Source: an uncultured Cellvibrio sp.
Lineage (GTDB): Bacteria > Pseudomonadota > Gammaproteobacteria > Pseudomonadales > Cellvibrionaceae
Assembly: GCA_937958105.1 (NCBI GenBank)
Contig: CALFXJ010000037.1
Span: forward strand, 98,615 to 162,614
Length of the DNA stretch: 64,000 nt
Reading direction: 5' to 3'
The position numbers and the translations under genes were made by a program. The notes beneath the pieces are model-generated. The model had not been told where the DNA came from. It was given only the letters and a program-made list of their open reading frames with translations, and searched no databases. Below are positions 48,969 through 57,693 of this stretch, in pieces. Position 1 is the stretch's first letter, and each line of letters begins with the position of its first letter.

Positions 48969-51008
48969 ATGGAATCCGCTAACGATAAAGAATTAGATCA
49001 ACTGCTGAATGAGCACTTTGCGGGTCGTGTGGTTCGCAAGGATCTCACCAAGCTCATTAAGGAAGGGGCGAATGTCCCTGTCTATGTGCTCGAATACCTG
49101 CTTGGCATGTACTGCGCGTCTGATGATCCAGACATCATTGAGCAAGGGCTGAACAACGTCAAAACCGTGTTGGCCGAGAATTACGTGCGCCCGGATGAGG
49201 CTGAGAAGGTTAAGTCCCTGGTGAAGGAGCGCGGTACCTTTAAGGTCATTGACCGGGTTACCGTGAAGCTGAATGAGCGCAAGGATAAGTATGAAGCCTC
49301 TTTCAGCAATCTGGGTATCAAGGACGCTGAAATTTCCTCTGGGATCGTCAAAGAGTACGAAAAGCTGCTGGTGGGCGGTATTTGGGTGATTGCCACCTTG
49401 AGCTATTACCACGAGGAAGGCCAGACCGGTTCTCCTTTCGGCGTTACATTGCTCAAACCGATCCAGATGCCGAACATGAATATGGACGAGCTCTTCCAGG
49501 GGAGAGCTGCTTTGACAACGGACCAGTGGCGCGAGTGTTTGATACGGTCAGTTGGTATGGAACCAGCAGCATTGGGTGTCGATGTGCAATGGCACATTCT
49601 GGCCCGGATGATTCCATTCGTTGAGAACAACTATAACGTCTGTGAGTTGGGTCCACGCGGGACAGGTAAAAGTCATATTTACAAGGAATGCTCCCCCAAT
49701 AGCATTTTGGTGTCTGGCGGCCAAACGACCGTGGCCAACCTGTTTTACAACATGAGTTCACGCCGAATTGGTCTGGTCGGGCTTTGGGACTTGGTTGCCT
49801 TCGATGAGGTGGCCGGGATCTCCTTCAAGGACAAAGATGGTGTCCAGATCATGAAGGACTATATGGCTTCTGGTTCCTTTGCCCGTGGCCGTGAACAGAT
49901 GGAAGCTTCCGCTTCTATGGTGTTTGTAGGCAACATCAACCAGAGCGTTGAGTCCTTAGTGAAAACAAGTCATCTGCTGGCACCATTCCCGGATGCCATG
50001 ATCGACTCCGCTTTCTTTGACCGTTTCCATGCCTACATCCCAGGCTGGGAAATCCCCAAGATGCGGCCTGAGTATTTCACCAACCGTTACGGATTGATTG
50101 TTGACTACCTGGCAGAGTTCTATCGGGAGATGCGCAAACGCAGCTTCGCAGATGCTATCGAGAAATACTTCAAGCTGGGGAACAACCTGAACCAGCGTGA
50201 TGTGATCGCGGTACGCAAGACAGTTTCTGGTCTACTGAAACTGCTATTCCCGCATGGACAGTTCGATAAAGAGGATGTTCGCCAGTGCCTGGAGTATGCC
50301 CTTCAGGTTCGACGCCGGGTGAAGGAGCAACTCAAAAAGATTGGTGGTATGGAGTTCTACGATGTCCACTTCAGTTACATCGACAATGACTCGTTGGAAG
50401 AGCATTTCGTATCAGTCAAAGAGCAGGGTGGCGGTGGCCTGATCCCAGAAGGCCCTGGTAAGCCCGGATTCCTTCACACCATTGGTCTCAGCAACAAAGG
50501 GATGCCTGGCTTATACCGGCTGGAACTTCAGGTTACCAAGGGCTCCGGCAAGTTGGCCACATCCGGGCTATGGAACTCCAGTGCAGCTAAAGAGCAGGTG
50601 AAGATTGCCTTTGATTACTTCAAGGCGAACGCATCCAGGATCAGCGGCGGGAGTAAAGTGGGTGAACACGACTTCCATTTGCACGCAGTTGAGCTTCAGA
50701 ACACGGGGCCATTTAGTCACCTGGCGCTCTCCAGCCTCGTTGCATTTGCGTCAGGCCTCCTTGGTAAGCCTCTTCAGAACCAGATGGTGGTGCTGGGGGA
50801 TATGAGTCTCGGCGGTTCCGTTACGCCGGTAGAAAGCCTCGCTGAGTGTCTCCAAGTCGCTTTTGATGCAGGGGCCAAGAAAGTGGCCTTGCCAATGAGC
50901 AGTGCAGCAGACATCCCAACAATTCCGGCTGAACTGTTTACCAAGTTCCAGACAAGCTTTTACGCCGATCCGGTTGATGCGGTGTTTAAGGCGCTTGGGG
51001 TGGATTAG
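48969..51008 (+). CDS. brxL: BREX Lon-like ATPase/protease BrxL
   Basis: The product has 679 residues. The N-terminal domain reads LDQLLNEHFAGRVVRKDLTK and GANVPVYVLEYLLGMYCASD, an almost canonical BrxL start. The ATPase motif GPRGTGKSH lies near residue 227 and LVAFDEVAGISFKD is the Walker B part. The C-terminal Lon-like domain has the Ser motif DMSLGGSV (about 611-620) and the Lys of AGAKKVALP (about 636). BrxL is the last core gene of type I BREX and forms DNA-binding rings. GTG 48960 is an alternative start. Confidence 0.94.
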   Translation: MESANDKELDQLLNEHFAGRVVRKDLTKLIKEGANVPVYVLEYLLGMYCASDDPDIIEQGLNNVKTVLAENYVRPDEAEKVKSLVKERGTFKVIDRVTVKLNERKDKYEASFSNLGIKDAEISSGIVKEYEKLLVGGIWVIATLSYYHEEGQTGSPFGVTLLKPIQMPNMNMDELFQGRAALTTDQWRECLIRSVGMEPAALGVDVQWHILARMIPFVENNYNVCELGPRGTGKSHIYKECSPNSILVSGGQTTVANLFYNMSSRRIGLVGLWDLVAFDEVAGISFKDKDGVQIMKDYMASGSFARGREQMEASASMVFVGNINQSVESLVKTSHLLAPFPDAMIDSAFFDRFHAYIPGWEIPKMRPEYFTNRYGLIVDYLAEFYREMRKRSFADAIEKYFKLGNNLNQRDVIAVRKTVSGLLKLLFPHGQFDKEDVRQCLEYALQVRRRVKEQLKKIGGMEFYDVHFSYIDNDSLEEHFVSVKEQGGGGLIPEGPGKPGFLHTIGLSNKGMPGLYRLELQVTKGSGKLATSGLWNSSAAKEQVKIAFDYFKANASRISGGSKVGEHDFHLHAVELQNTGPFSHLALSSLVAFASGLLGKPLQNQMVVLGDMSLGGSVTPVESLAECLQVAFDAGAKKVALPMSSAADIPTIPAELFTKFQTSFYADPVDAVFKALGVD

Positions 51009-51023
51009 AAGAGGGAATACATT

Positions 51024-52499
51024 ATGGATGACGAAGCAGCCCTTATACATGCATTTAAAGTTTGGGATGGTCACGTTAGTCATCCCTATGTAATTAGTTT
51101 TATCGACGATCGAATTACCTGTACTCACTGTAGAAAGGTAAAAGGGTTGCCAATAATCAAGCAAGACAAAGCGACACCCGTAAGTAGTCATAGCCCGAAG
51201 ATTAAAAAGGAGACAAAGATGAGTGACGAGCAACGAGATAAGACTCTCGCGAAAGATCATCTTGTATTTAAGCAAGGGCAGGACTCGTTGCTTACAGATA
51301 TGGACACTCTTGATGAGGGTCTGCAAAAGATAAAGAATAAATTATCTGACCTAACCAACATAAAGAACCTGCATTTTCTGCTCGGAGCTGGTGCCAGTTC
51401 TGATGCAATACCAGCTATGGCAAAGTTACTTGCTATTGTTGAGGAAAGAGTTAATAGCGATCAAACGAAAAATGAGCTAAACGCCCTTCCAGAACAACTA
51501 TCGCATGAAGATCTTAAAAAGCGATACATGCTAGCAAAGGAAAATTCTGAAAGTAATCTTGAAAACATATTGGGCACGTTCTACTCAAAAAGAGAATATT
51601 TGAAGGGGATTGGTGAGTCGGACGCATTAAATGATTATCTAATCTCGCTGATTGAACAGCAGATTTACAGCTCTATCAATATTGATCTCTCATCTGAGAG
51701 CGCGAGGAAATCGTTAGCAATCTACAAAAAGCTGTACCAGAAATTATCCCTCCGAAACAAAGACTTGTCCCGTGTGAATGTCTTTACAACGAACAATGAT
51801 CTGCTCAGTGAAACTGCTTTGGGATATTTGAACATAAATTATAACAATGGGTTTAGCAGCGGGCTCTCCAGAACTTTCAACCCAGCGAGATTCTCATACA
51901 CATATTCCAGAAAGATTGATTCCGGAATGGAAAAGTATGAACCCCTTGAGAACATGGTGTACCTATACAAACTTCATGGCTCAATAAGCTGGATTGAGTC
52001 TGAAGATAACTCACTCTTCAATATCAAAGAAGTGGATGTTACGCCTGGCAAGCCATCAAGCAATAGCAATGTACTGATTTATCCGACGCCTCTGAAGCAA
52101 AACAAGAGTCTGGGGACGCCATACGCTGATTTAATCAGGGAGTTTCAGAATAGGCTTCTATTGCAGCATGGTGTTTTGATTGTCATTGGATACAGTTTTA
52201 GCGATGAGCACATAAATAGCGCTATTTACTCAGCTTTGGCATCTAACTCCAGCCTGAGCGTAGTCATTTTTGGAAATTATCCAAATGAAAACCTTACAAA
52301 ATTAACGGATCGTAGAATCTATCAGATTAGTGGACAAGTCGAAGAAAAAGGCGAAAGTGGTGAGCCGAAGAAAAGGAAGATTCATTATTTCGATTACATA
52401 GTAGATGAATTTATACCTGATCTCGATAAGAGTAAGGATAGTGAAATTCTTGAGGAGTTTATAAAGTCGGTAAAATCTATTAGGGGTGATCGTGGATGA
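51024..52499 (+). CDS. SIR2-domain defence effector, partner of HerA
   Basis: The product has 491 residues. The SIR2 NAD-binding core is visible: FLLGAGASSDAIPAM (from about residue 118), VNVFTTNNDLL, MVYLYKLHGSISWIES and VLIVIGYSFSDEHINSAIYS. Paired with the HerA-like ATPase that overlaps it by four bases, it matches the known SIR2-HerA defence system, in which infection triggers NAD depletion or nucleic-acid degradation. A second start at ATG 51219 has an excellent AAGGAGA. The 65 residues before it, with a TCTHC motif, are not part of the SIR2 fold. The gene is clearly AT-richer than brxL. Confidence 0.85.
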   Translation: MDDEAALIHAFKVWDGHVSHPYVISFIDDRITCTHCRKVKGLPIIKQDKATPVSSHSPKIKKETKMSDEQRDKTLAKDHLVFKQGQDSLLTDMDTLDEGLQKIKNKLSDLTNIKNLHFLLGAGASSDAIPAMAKLLAIVEERVNSDQTKNELNALPEQLSHEDLKKRYMLAKENSESNLENILGTFYSKREYLKGIGESDALNDYLISLIEQQIYSSINIDLSSESARKSLAIYKKLYQKLSLRNKDLSRVNVFTTNNDLLSETALGYLNINYNNGFSSGLSRTFNPARFSYTYSRKIDSGMEKYEPLENMVYLYKLHGSISWIESEDNSLFNIKEVDVTPGKPSSNSNVLIYPTPLKQNKSLGTPYADLIREFQNRLLLQHGVLIVIGYSFSDEHINSAIYSALASNSSLSVVIFGNYPNENLTKLTDRRIYQISGQVEEKGESGEPKKRKIHYFDYIVDEFIPDLDKSKDSEILEEFIKSVKSIRGDRG

Positions 52500-54436
52500 G
52501 AATTGGGAAGATCACTTCAGTAAATTTTAACCAGTTCAGAGTAAAAATATCTTCTGACATAAGAGGCAACTCAGTAAATGTTGCAGGTGTGGTTTATTAC
52601 TTCGGCAACATTGGAAGCTATCTGAAAACCACTAACTCAGTTGGTGAGCAGTTAATATGTGAAGTCGTATCAATTTTTGATAGCGACGTAAAATCAGATT
52701 CGTCTGCTTATGATGTGGAAGGGAATCGCGAGGTTCTTCTGAAGCCGGTAGGTACGATTACTAGAAAAGGAGATTTTAGTCTGGGTGTTGGTATTTTTCC
52801 TAGCATATATAGCGAGGTTACGATTGTCTCTTTTGAAGATATGGAACTAATTCTCAGGAACCATGATGACAAAGAGCTGCCGGAAACTATCCACCAAAGT
52901 TTTTACCTGGGCGAAAGTAAAAACCTTATTAATTATCCTATTCATATCAGCATAAATTCATTTTTCAATATTCATTCGGCAGTATTGGGTAATTCTGGTA
53001 GCGGAAAATCAAATACAATTGCCCATATCATTCAGGATATTCATAAGAAAAAGAATAATTCGGCTATCGGGTCAAGAGTACTAATTTTTGATGTAAATGG
53101 CGAATATAAAAACGCATTCACTGACCATGAAAAGTGCCAACATCTGAATGTTACTTTGCTTAAACCAAATATAGACCGGGAAGAGGATTCATATAAGCCA
53201 TTCTATCTTCCGCACTTCCTTATGAGTATTGATGAGTGGAGTGCATTTCTGATGGCGACGGATGCTACTCAACGCCCTTTCTGGGATAAAGTGCTTCAAG
53301 AAAGTTATAAGTTTTACATGATCTCTACCCGTGAGGGAGAGGAAAGGAAAAAATTAATCAACTACTTGCGTTTCAAAGTATGCAATTTAGTTCACATGCT
53401 GTTGGCTCAGGGTGATACGGATACGGCAATAGTCACTGCTGCTAAAAATGTCATATATGGCATATCTGAGTTAATTGATATGGATGAAGGGCTAAAAGCA
53501 GCGTGTGATAACGAGGGTATGTACCGGGATCTTCAGAATCTATATGGCAATTGCACAGTCGCCTATGGGAATAATAACGATAAGTTGAAAGCCGCTGTTG
53601 AGCAGGTTAGAGACAAAATTGAATATGAAGCAGTAAGAGAGATTACTGAGTTGCGTGCAGTCGGGGAAGAATATTTTGATTATAGATTCCTGAAGCAGGC
53701 AGCCAATATAACCCTGCTTGAAGAGGATGCTAGAGGCAACCGTAGAATAAGGGAATATACCTCAACAATGATGACGCGATTGGATTTCTTTATTGAGAAT
53801 CGCGATTGCGCTTTTATGAGGGATAGACCGGCTGGTGTAACTAATTCAGAGCAATACCTTGAATGGCTATGGGGGATGAACGCAGATGCCAACTCGCAAA
53901 CTAACATGGTTATTGTTGATACCAGTGAGCTATCGAAGGATGCATTGGAGACGCTAACCTCTGTAGTTTCAAGACTTAACTTCTCATCAAGAAAAAGGCT
54001 TCGAGGGCAGGCCAGAAGGGAAAAGCCTATCCATTTGGTTTTGGATGAGGCGCATAGATACATAAAGAAAGACACTAAGTATTTGCTGCGTGAGAACATA
54101 TTCGAGCAGATAGCTCGTGAGGGACGAAAATACTCTTTGTATCTACTAATCTCGTCGCAGAGGCCTTCTGAGTTATCGGAAACTGTTCTCTCTCAGTGTT
54201 CAAATTTTATTATTCATCGAATACAGAATGAAATCGACATGAAGTATGTATATGCCATCCTCCCATACTTTTCCGATGATTTTGCCAACAAGATTAAGCA
54301 GTCTGTTCCAGGTGAGGCATTAGTCTTTGGGAACTGTGTGTCAATGCCACTTCATGTTCGGGTGAAGCAGGCTAATCCAGAGCCTAACAGTAAAAACTGC
54401 CAGGTACATAAAGAGTGGTTTAAGCCACTGGATTAA
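52496..54436 (+). CDS. HerA-like (DUF87) ATPase of a SIR2-HerA defence pair
   Basis: The product has 646 residues. An N-terminal beta-barrel (HAS-like) domain spans residues 1-120 (FNQFRVKISSDIRGNSVNVA). The RecA-type motor follows with Walker A LGNSGSGKSNTI near residue 162-173, Walker B IHLVLDEAHRYI near 509-520 and the motif YLLISSQRPSELSETVLSQC. HerA proteins form hexameric rings that translocate DNA. In defence they form a complex with SIR2 and activate or supply a nuclease. The sequence is about as AT-rich as the SIR2 gene. Confidence 0.88.
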   Translation: MRIGKITSVNFNQFRVKISSDIRGNSVNVAGVVYYFGNIGSYLKTTNSVGEQLICEVVSIFDSDVKSDSSAYDVEGNREVLLKPVGTITRKGDFSLGVGIFPSIYSEVTIVSFEDMELILRNHDDKELPETIHQSFYLGESKNLINYPIHISINSFFNIHSAVLGNSGSGKSNTIAHIIQDIHKKKNNSAIGSRVLIFDVNGEYKNAFTDHEKCQHLNVTLLKPNIDREEDSYKPFYLPHFLMSIDEWSAFLMATDATQRPFWDKVLQESYKFYMISTREGEERKKLINYLRFKVCNLVHMLLAQGDTDTAIVTAAKNVIYGISELIDMDEGLKAACDNEGMYRDLQNLYGNCTVAYGNNNDKLKAAVEQVRDKIEYEAVREITELRAVGEEYFDYRFLKQAANITLLEEDARGNRRIREYTSTMMTRLDFFIENRDCAFMRDRPAGVTNSEQYLEWLWGMNADANSQTNMVIVDTSELSKDALETLTSVVSRLNFSSRKRLRGQARREKPIHLVLDEAHRYIKKDTKYLLRENIFEQIAREGRKYSLYLLISSQRPSELSETVLSQCSNFIIHRIQNEIDMKYVYAILPYFSDDFANKIKQSVPGEALVFGNCVSMPLHVRVKQANPEPNSKNCQVHKEWFKPLD

Positions 54437-54454
54437 AGAAAAGGTAAAAGCAAA

Positions 54455-55507
54455 GTGGCAATTTATGAATTGAGCGATACCGGCATTAAGCGCCTACAGA
54501 AAACAACCTTTGCTGACCGGGGTATCCGTGAGCGGCAGAATATTCAGCGGCTGTTGAGAGACCAGATCGAAATCATCTCCGACCAGACAATGGTGATCGC
54601 GGAAGAGTTCGGCGATTGGGACGTAAGCCGGAGGCGGATTGATCTGCTTTGCATCGACAAAGAAGCCAACCTGGTTGTTATTGAGCTGAAGCGCACTGAA
54701 GACGGTGGGCATATGGAGCTCCAGGCTATTCGCTATAGTGCCATGATCTCAACTATGACCTTTGACCAGGTTGTTGAGGCCCACAACTCCTTCCTGGCCA
54801 GTATCGGATCGGAAGAAGATGCTCAGCAAAGAATCCTTGAGTTCCTCGACTGGGAAGAGCCAGATGAGGACTCTTTTGCACAGGATGTCCGGATCGTTCT
54901 GGCATCAGCCGAATTTTCTAAAGAGCTAACCAGTGCGGTGCTATGGCTTAACGACAAGGGAATTGATATTCGTTGCGTCAAGATGGAGCCATTCTACGAT
55001 GGGCAACGAATCCTGTTGGACATTCAGCAGGTTATCCCTTTACCTGAGACCGAACAATTTCAGGTCCAGGTTAGACAGAAGAAGCAGAAAGAGCAGCAGT
55101 CCAGAACGTCATCTCGCGATTTCTCAAAATTCACTCTCTCGATTGGAGGGCGTGACCACCACGGTTTGAATAAGCGTAATCTTATGTACCAACTGGTGAG
55201 TGAAGTCATCCAGGGTGGAGCCAAGCCAGAAGAGGTCGCGGATATTATTAGCTGGCGAAAAGGGAATCTCTTCGTTTGCTTTGATGGCTCACTCGATGAA
55301 GAGCAATTCGCAGAACAGTTAATGACGCTCGATACCGGGGGCAAGCTACCTAAGACCAAGCGTTATTTCTGCAAGCAGGAAGAACTATTTCATATTGATG
55401 GTAAGACCTATGCCATGACCAATCAGTGGGGGGTAAGAACGTTGGAAGCGGTGGATCTGCTTAGTGCAAAGTACCCTGAAAAGAATATCAGTATCGAGCG
55501 GGAGTAA
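54455..55507 (+). CDS. DUF91/NucS-like endonuclease
   Basis: The protein has 350 residues. A PD-(D/E)XK-like active site is seen in RRRIDLLCIDKEANLVVIEL followed by KRTEDGGHMELQAIRYSAM, so the residues D, E and K are in place (about residues 62-80), as in NucS/DUF91. A C-terminal domain follows (LSIGGRDHHGLNKRNLMYQL). It starts with GTG 18 bases after the HerA-like gene but has near 50 percent GC, like the BREX genes. It may therefore originally have followed brxL. A role as the nuclease arm of the locus is inference. Confidence 0.8.
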   Translation: MAIYELSDTGIKRLQKTTFADRGIRERQNIQRLLRDQIEIISDQTMVIAEEFGDWDVSRRRIDLLCIDKEANLVVIELKRTEDGGHMELQAIRYSAMISTMTFDQVVEAHNSFLASIGSEEDAQQRILEFLDWEEPDEDSFAQDVRIVLASAEFSKELTSAVLWLNDKGIDIRCVKMEPFYDGQRILLDIQQVIPLPETEQFQVQVRQKKQKEQQSRTSSRDFSKFTLSIGGRDHHGLNKRNLMYQLVSEVIQGGAKPEEVADIISWRKGNLFVCFDGSLDEEQFAEQLMTLDTGGKLPKTKRYFCKQEELFHIDGKTYAMTNQWGVRTLEAVDLLSAKYPEKNISIERE

Positions 55508-55637
55508 GAGTGACAATTTTTTCAAAAACTCAAAGAACAGCCTAAAGATTACTAACGTATTGATTTTATAGGGTTTTGTTCTTTCGAGAGGCTGGAATTA
55601 ACCCTGATTCTGGCCAATCTTTCTGAAAAAAGTACAT

Positions 55638-55662
55638 AAGTTTGGCCAAAATGGCCAAACTT
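55638..55662 (-). terminator. Inverted repeat downstream of tmRNA
   Basis: AAGTTTGGCCA and TGGCCAAACTT are separated by three bases. On the minus strand the stem lies 48 bases past the tmRNA 3' end and a T-rich stretch (CTTTTTTC) follows about ten bases later. It could end ssrA transcription or be a protein-binding dyad at the island edge. Confidence 0.45.
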
Positions 55663-55709
55663 TGTGACTTTCCCTATGCCCCAAAAGGCACCGGGTTTTC
55701 TATTGGATT

Positions 55710-56062
55710 TGGTGGAGCCGGGGGGATTTGAACCCCCGTCCGCCAGCACTCCATCCTCGGCTCTACATGTTTAGTTCCGCTTATTGATTTAACGCTCATC
55801 AGCCCAGCGGGCGGGACGATAAGCGCGATCCTGTGAAGTTTTAGCAGTCTGGCCCCAGGCTTGCCTCGCTGCGATCCAGTTCTGTATGACAGTTAGCTAC
55901 GCGGTACTGGCACCTTGTTGCTAACCGCTAGGGCATTAAGCCGCTAGAGCGTATGAATCGTCGTTTGCGACTATTCAGTTACAGCTTTGGATTAAGGTGA
56001 TTCGCTGTCATCACCACATGCACCTCGGGCTTCATCACCGGCGTCGAATCCAAATCGGCCCC
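55710..56062 (-). ncRNA. ssrA: Transfer-messenger RNA (tmRNA)
   Basis: The 353-nt RNA begins GGGGCCGATTTGGATTCGAC and ends with a TTCAAATCC T-loop and GGCTCCACCA. The ends pair as a 7-bp acceptor stem (GGGGCCG with CGGCTCC). The GTCGCAAACGACGA segment leads into the tag codons, which read A-N-D-D-S-Y-A-L-A-A then TAA (near 55.97-55.94 kb). tmRNA rescues stalled ribosomes and tags the unfinished proteins for degradation. The BREX-SIR2-HerA array ends 200 bases from its 3' end, a classical integration hot spot. Confidence 0.96.
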
Positions 56063-56349
56063 GTTCGTCCTGAACCTGCTCTAAGACAAGTCCTATAGGC
56101 ATTGGTTCGAGACGACTTGGCGGCATTGTACGGTGCCGGGAGAGGGAATGCCAGTGGCTTTTGAGGTTTTCCGTCCCTCGGCTGGTGGCGCTTCAGATCA
56201 TAGTTCAAGCAGCAGGAGTTCAGTAAATATTTTGTGTTTATTATGGCGACTTCTGCCATTTCTGCTTTACTTATGGTAACTCTGTCTATAAGTCCAGCTG
56301 CCGGGGCGGTTCGGGCTCGTTCCTGGTTTGTGCTTCGGCTGTTTATCGA

Positions 56350-57657
56350 ATGAATAGAACTCGCTTCAATAACGTACTGCTGTTGGCTGTCTGCCTCACA
56401 GTTGCTGCTATGGCTGCCCATCAGTTGATTCCGGCCAAGCGCTTTGTGGCGACCCCCAGTGCCGCCGGTGCTTATTACCTGCACTCCACTGACCTGAGCG
56501 ATGGCTCGCCAGCGGGAGTTTGGCTGGATGAGTCGAAGCTCCAGTTTCGCTGCGTCTATCCGGAGGATGCGGCGGTGACCTATTACTGCAGCTTTAATCA
56601 GACTCATGCCGCGTCTCAGGAGGAGGGAACGGATCTTTCAAAGTATGATTACCTCAATATCCTGATCTCCTACACCGGCAGCTCACCGAAGATCCGGTTC
56701 TTCATGCGCAACTATAATGAGCGCTACTCCACGCCCGACAGCTTTAACAGTACGAAATACAACTCACTGTATGTCCCGGTGCGCAATCTGAACCGGCCCA
56801 CGACGATTCCGCTGAATCAATTTAATGTGGCAGAGTGGTGGCTGATTGCTTATGACATCCCGCTCGAAGATTCTCATGTTGAGCTGAATAACGTGATCAA
56901 TATCGGCGTGGATTTTTCAGACAGGATGAAGCCGGGCAACCACGATGTCACTATCCACAAAATTGAATTTGTCGGTGAGTGGATCTCCAAGGAGCAGTGG
57001 TATTTCGGAATCCTCTGCTGCTGGCTGGTAGGAATGTCAATCTATGCCATGAATCAGTTGCGCCTGCTGCGGGAAAAAGCCAATCGCGATCGTTTTATCA
57101 TCAGCAGGCTCAACAAGAGTAACGCCATTCTGAAGAAGGAGACGGATAAGTTCCGCCGCCTGTCGACTGTTGATCCCCTGATGCAAATCTACAACCGGTT
57201 TGGTATCGATCAAGTTGTGGCTGCGCTGGAAGCTGGACATGCATCGGGGGAGGACTCGTCACAGAGTTATTCAGTTGTGCTTATTGACCTGGATTATTTC
57301 AAGCAGGTGAATGATACGCGCGGTCACGATGTGGGCGATCTGGTGTTGAAAGAAACCGCTGGCATCATCGAACAGAATCTGCGGCAGACCGACTACCTTG
57401 GTCGCTGGGGTGGGGAGGAGTTTCTCGTTATCCTGCCAGAGACTGATCAGGAGACAGCGGTGAAGCTGGCGGAGCGGTTACGTGAAGCAATTGCTGCGCA
57501 TGTTATTCAGTCGGAAGGACCGCTGTCGGTAACAGCCAGTTTTGGTGTGGGTGAGCGTTTGGCCGGCGAGGATTTTTCAGCAACCTTCAAGCGGGTGGAC
57601 TCTGCGCTTTATGAGGCGAAAGTGGCAGGAAGGAATCGCTGTGTACTTGCGAAGTAG
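56350..57657 (+). CDS. Membrane diguanylate cyclase with periplasmic sensor-like domain
   Basis: This 435-residue protein has an N-terminal membrane segment (VLLLAVCLTVAAMAAHQLI), a periplasmic domain of about 200 residues (YDYLNILISYTGSSPKIRFF, FMRNYNERYSTPDSF) resembling beta-sandwich carbohydrate-binding or CIA30-like folds, a second membrane helix near 218-236, a short coiled coil and a GGDEF domain. The active site is GGEEF (about 354-358), and the product-inhibition I-site RQTD lies exactly five residues before RWGGEEF's GG. It should make cyclic di-GMP. The signal sensed is unknown. Confidence 0.9.
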   Translation: MNRTRFNNVLLLAVCLTVAAMAAHQLIPAKRFVATPSAAGAYYLHSTDLSDGSPAGVWLDESKLQFRCVYPEDAAVTYYCSFNQTHAASQEEGTDLSKYDYLNILISYTGSSPKIRFFMRNYNERYSTPDSFNSTKYNSLYVPVRNLNRPTTIPLNQFNVAEWWLIAYDIPLEDSHVELNNVINIGVDFSDRMKPGNHDVTIHKIEFVGEWISKEQWYFGILCCWLVGMSIYAMNQLRLLREKANRDRFIISRLNKSNAILKKETDKFRRLSTVDPLMQIYNRFGIDQVVAALEAGHASGEDSSQSYSVVLIDLDYFKQVNDTRGHDVGDLVLKETAGIIEQNLRQTDYLGRWGGEEFLVILPETDQETAVKLAERLREAIAAHVIQSEGPLSVTASFGVGERLAGEDFSATFKRVDSALYEAKVAGRNRCVLAK

Positions 57658-57693
57658 CAGCCTCACATCCTGACGAAGCCGCGGGTTCCGGCA

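Noticed and set aside
55508..55709. Attachment-site repeat of the ssrA 3' end
   Set aside because: I looked for a second copy of the ssrA 3' sequence between 34 and 37 kb and saw none, so no att site is annotated.
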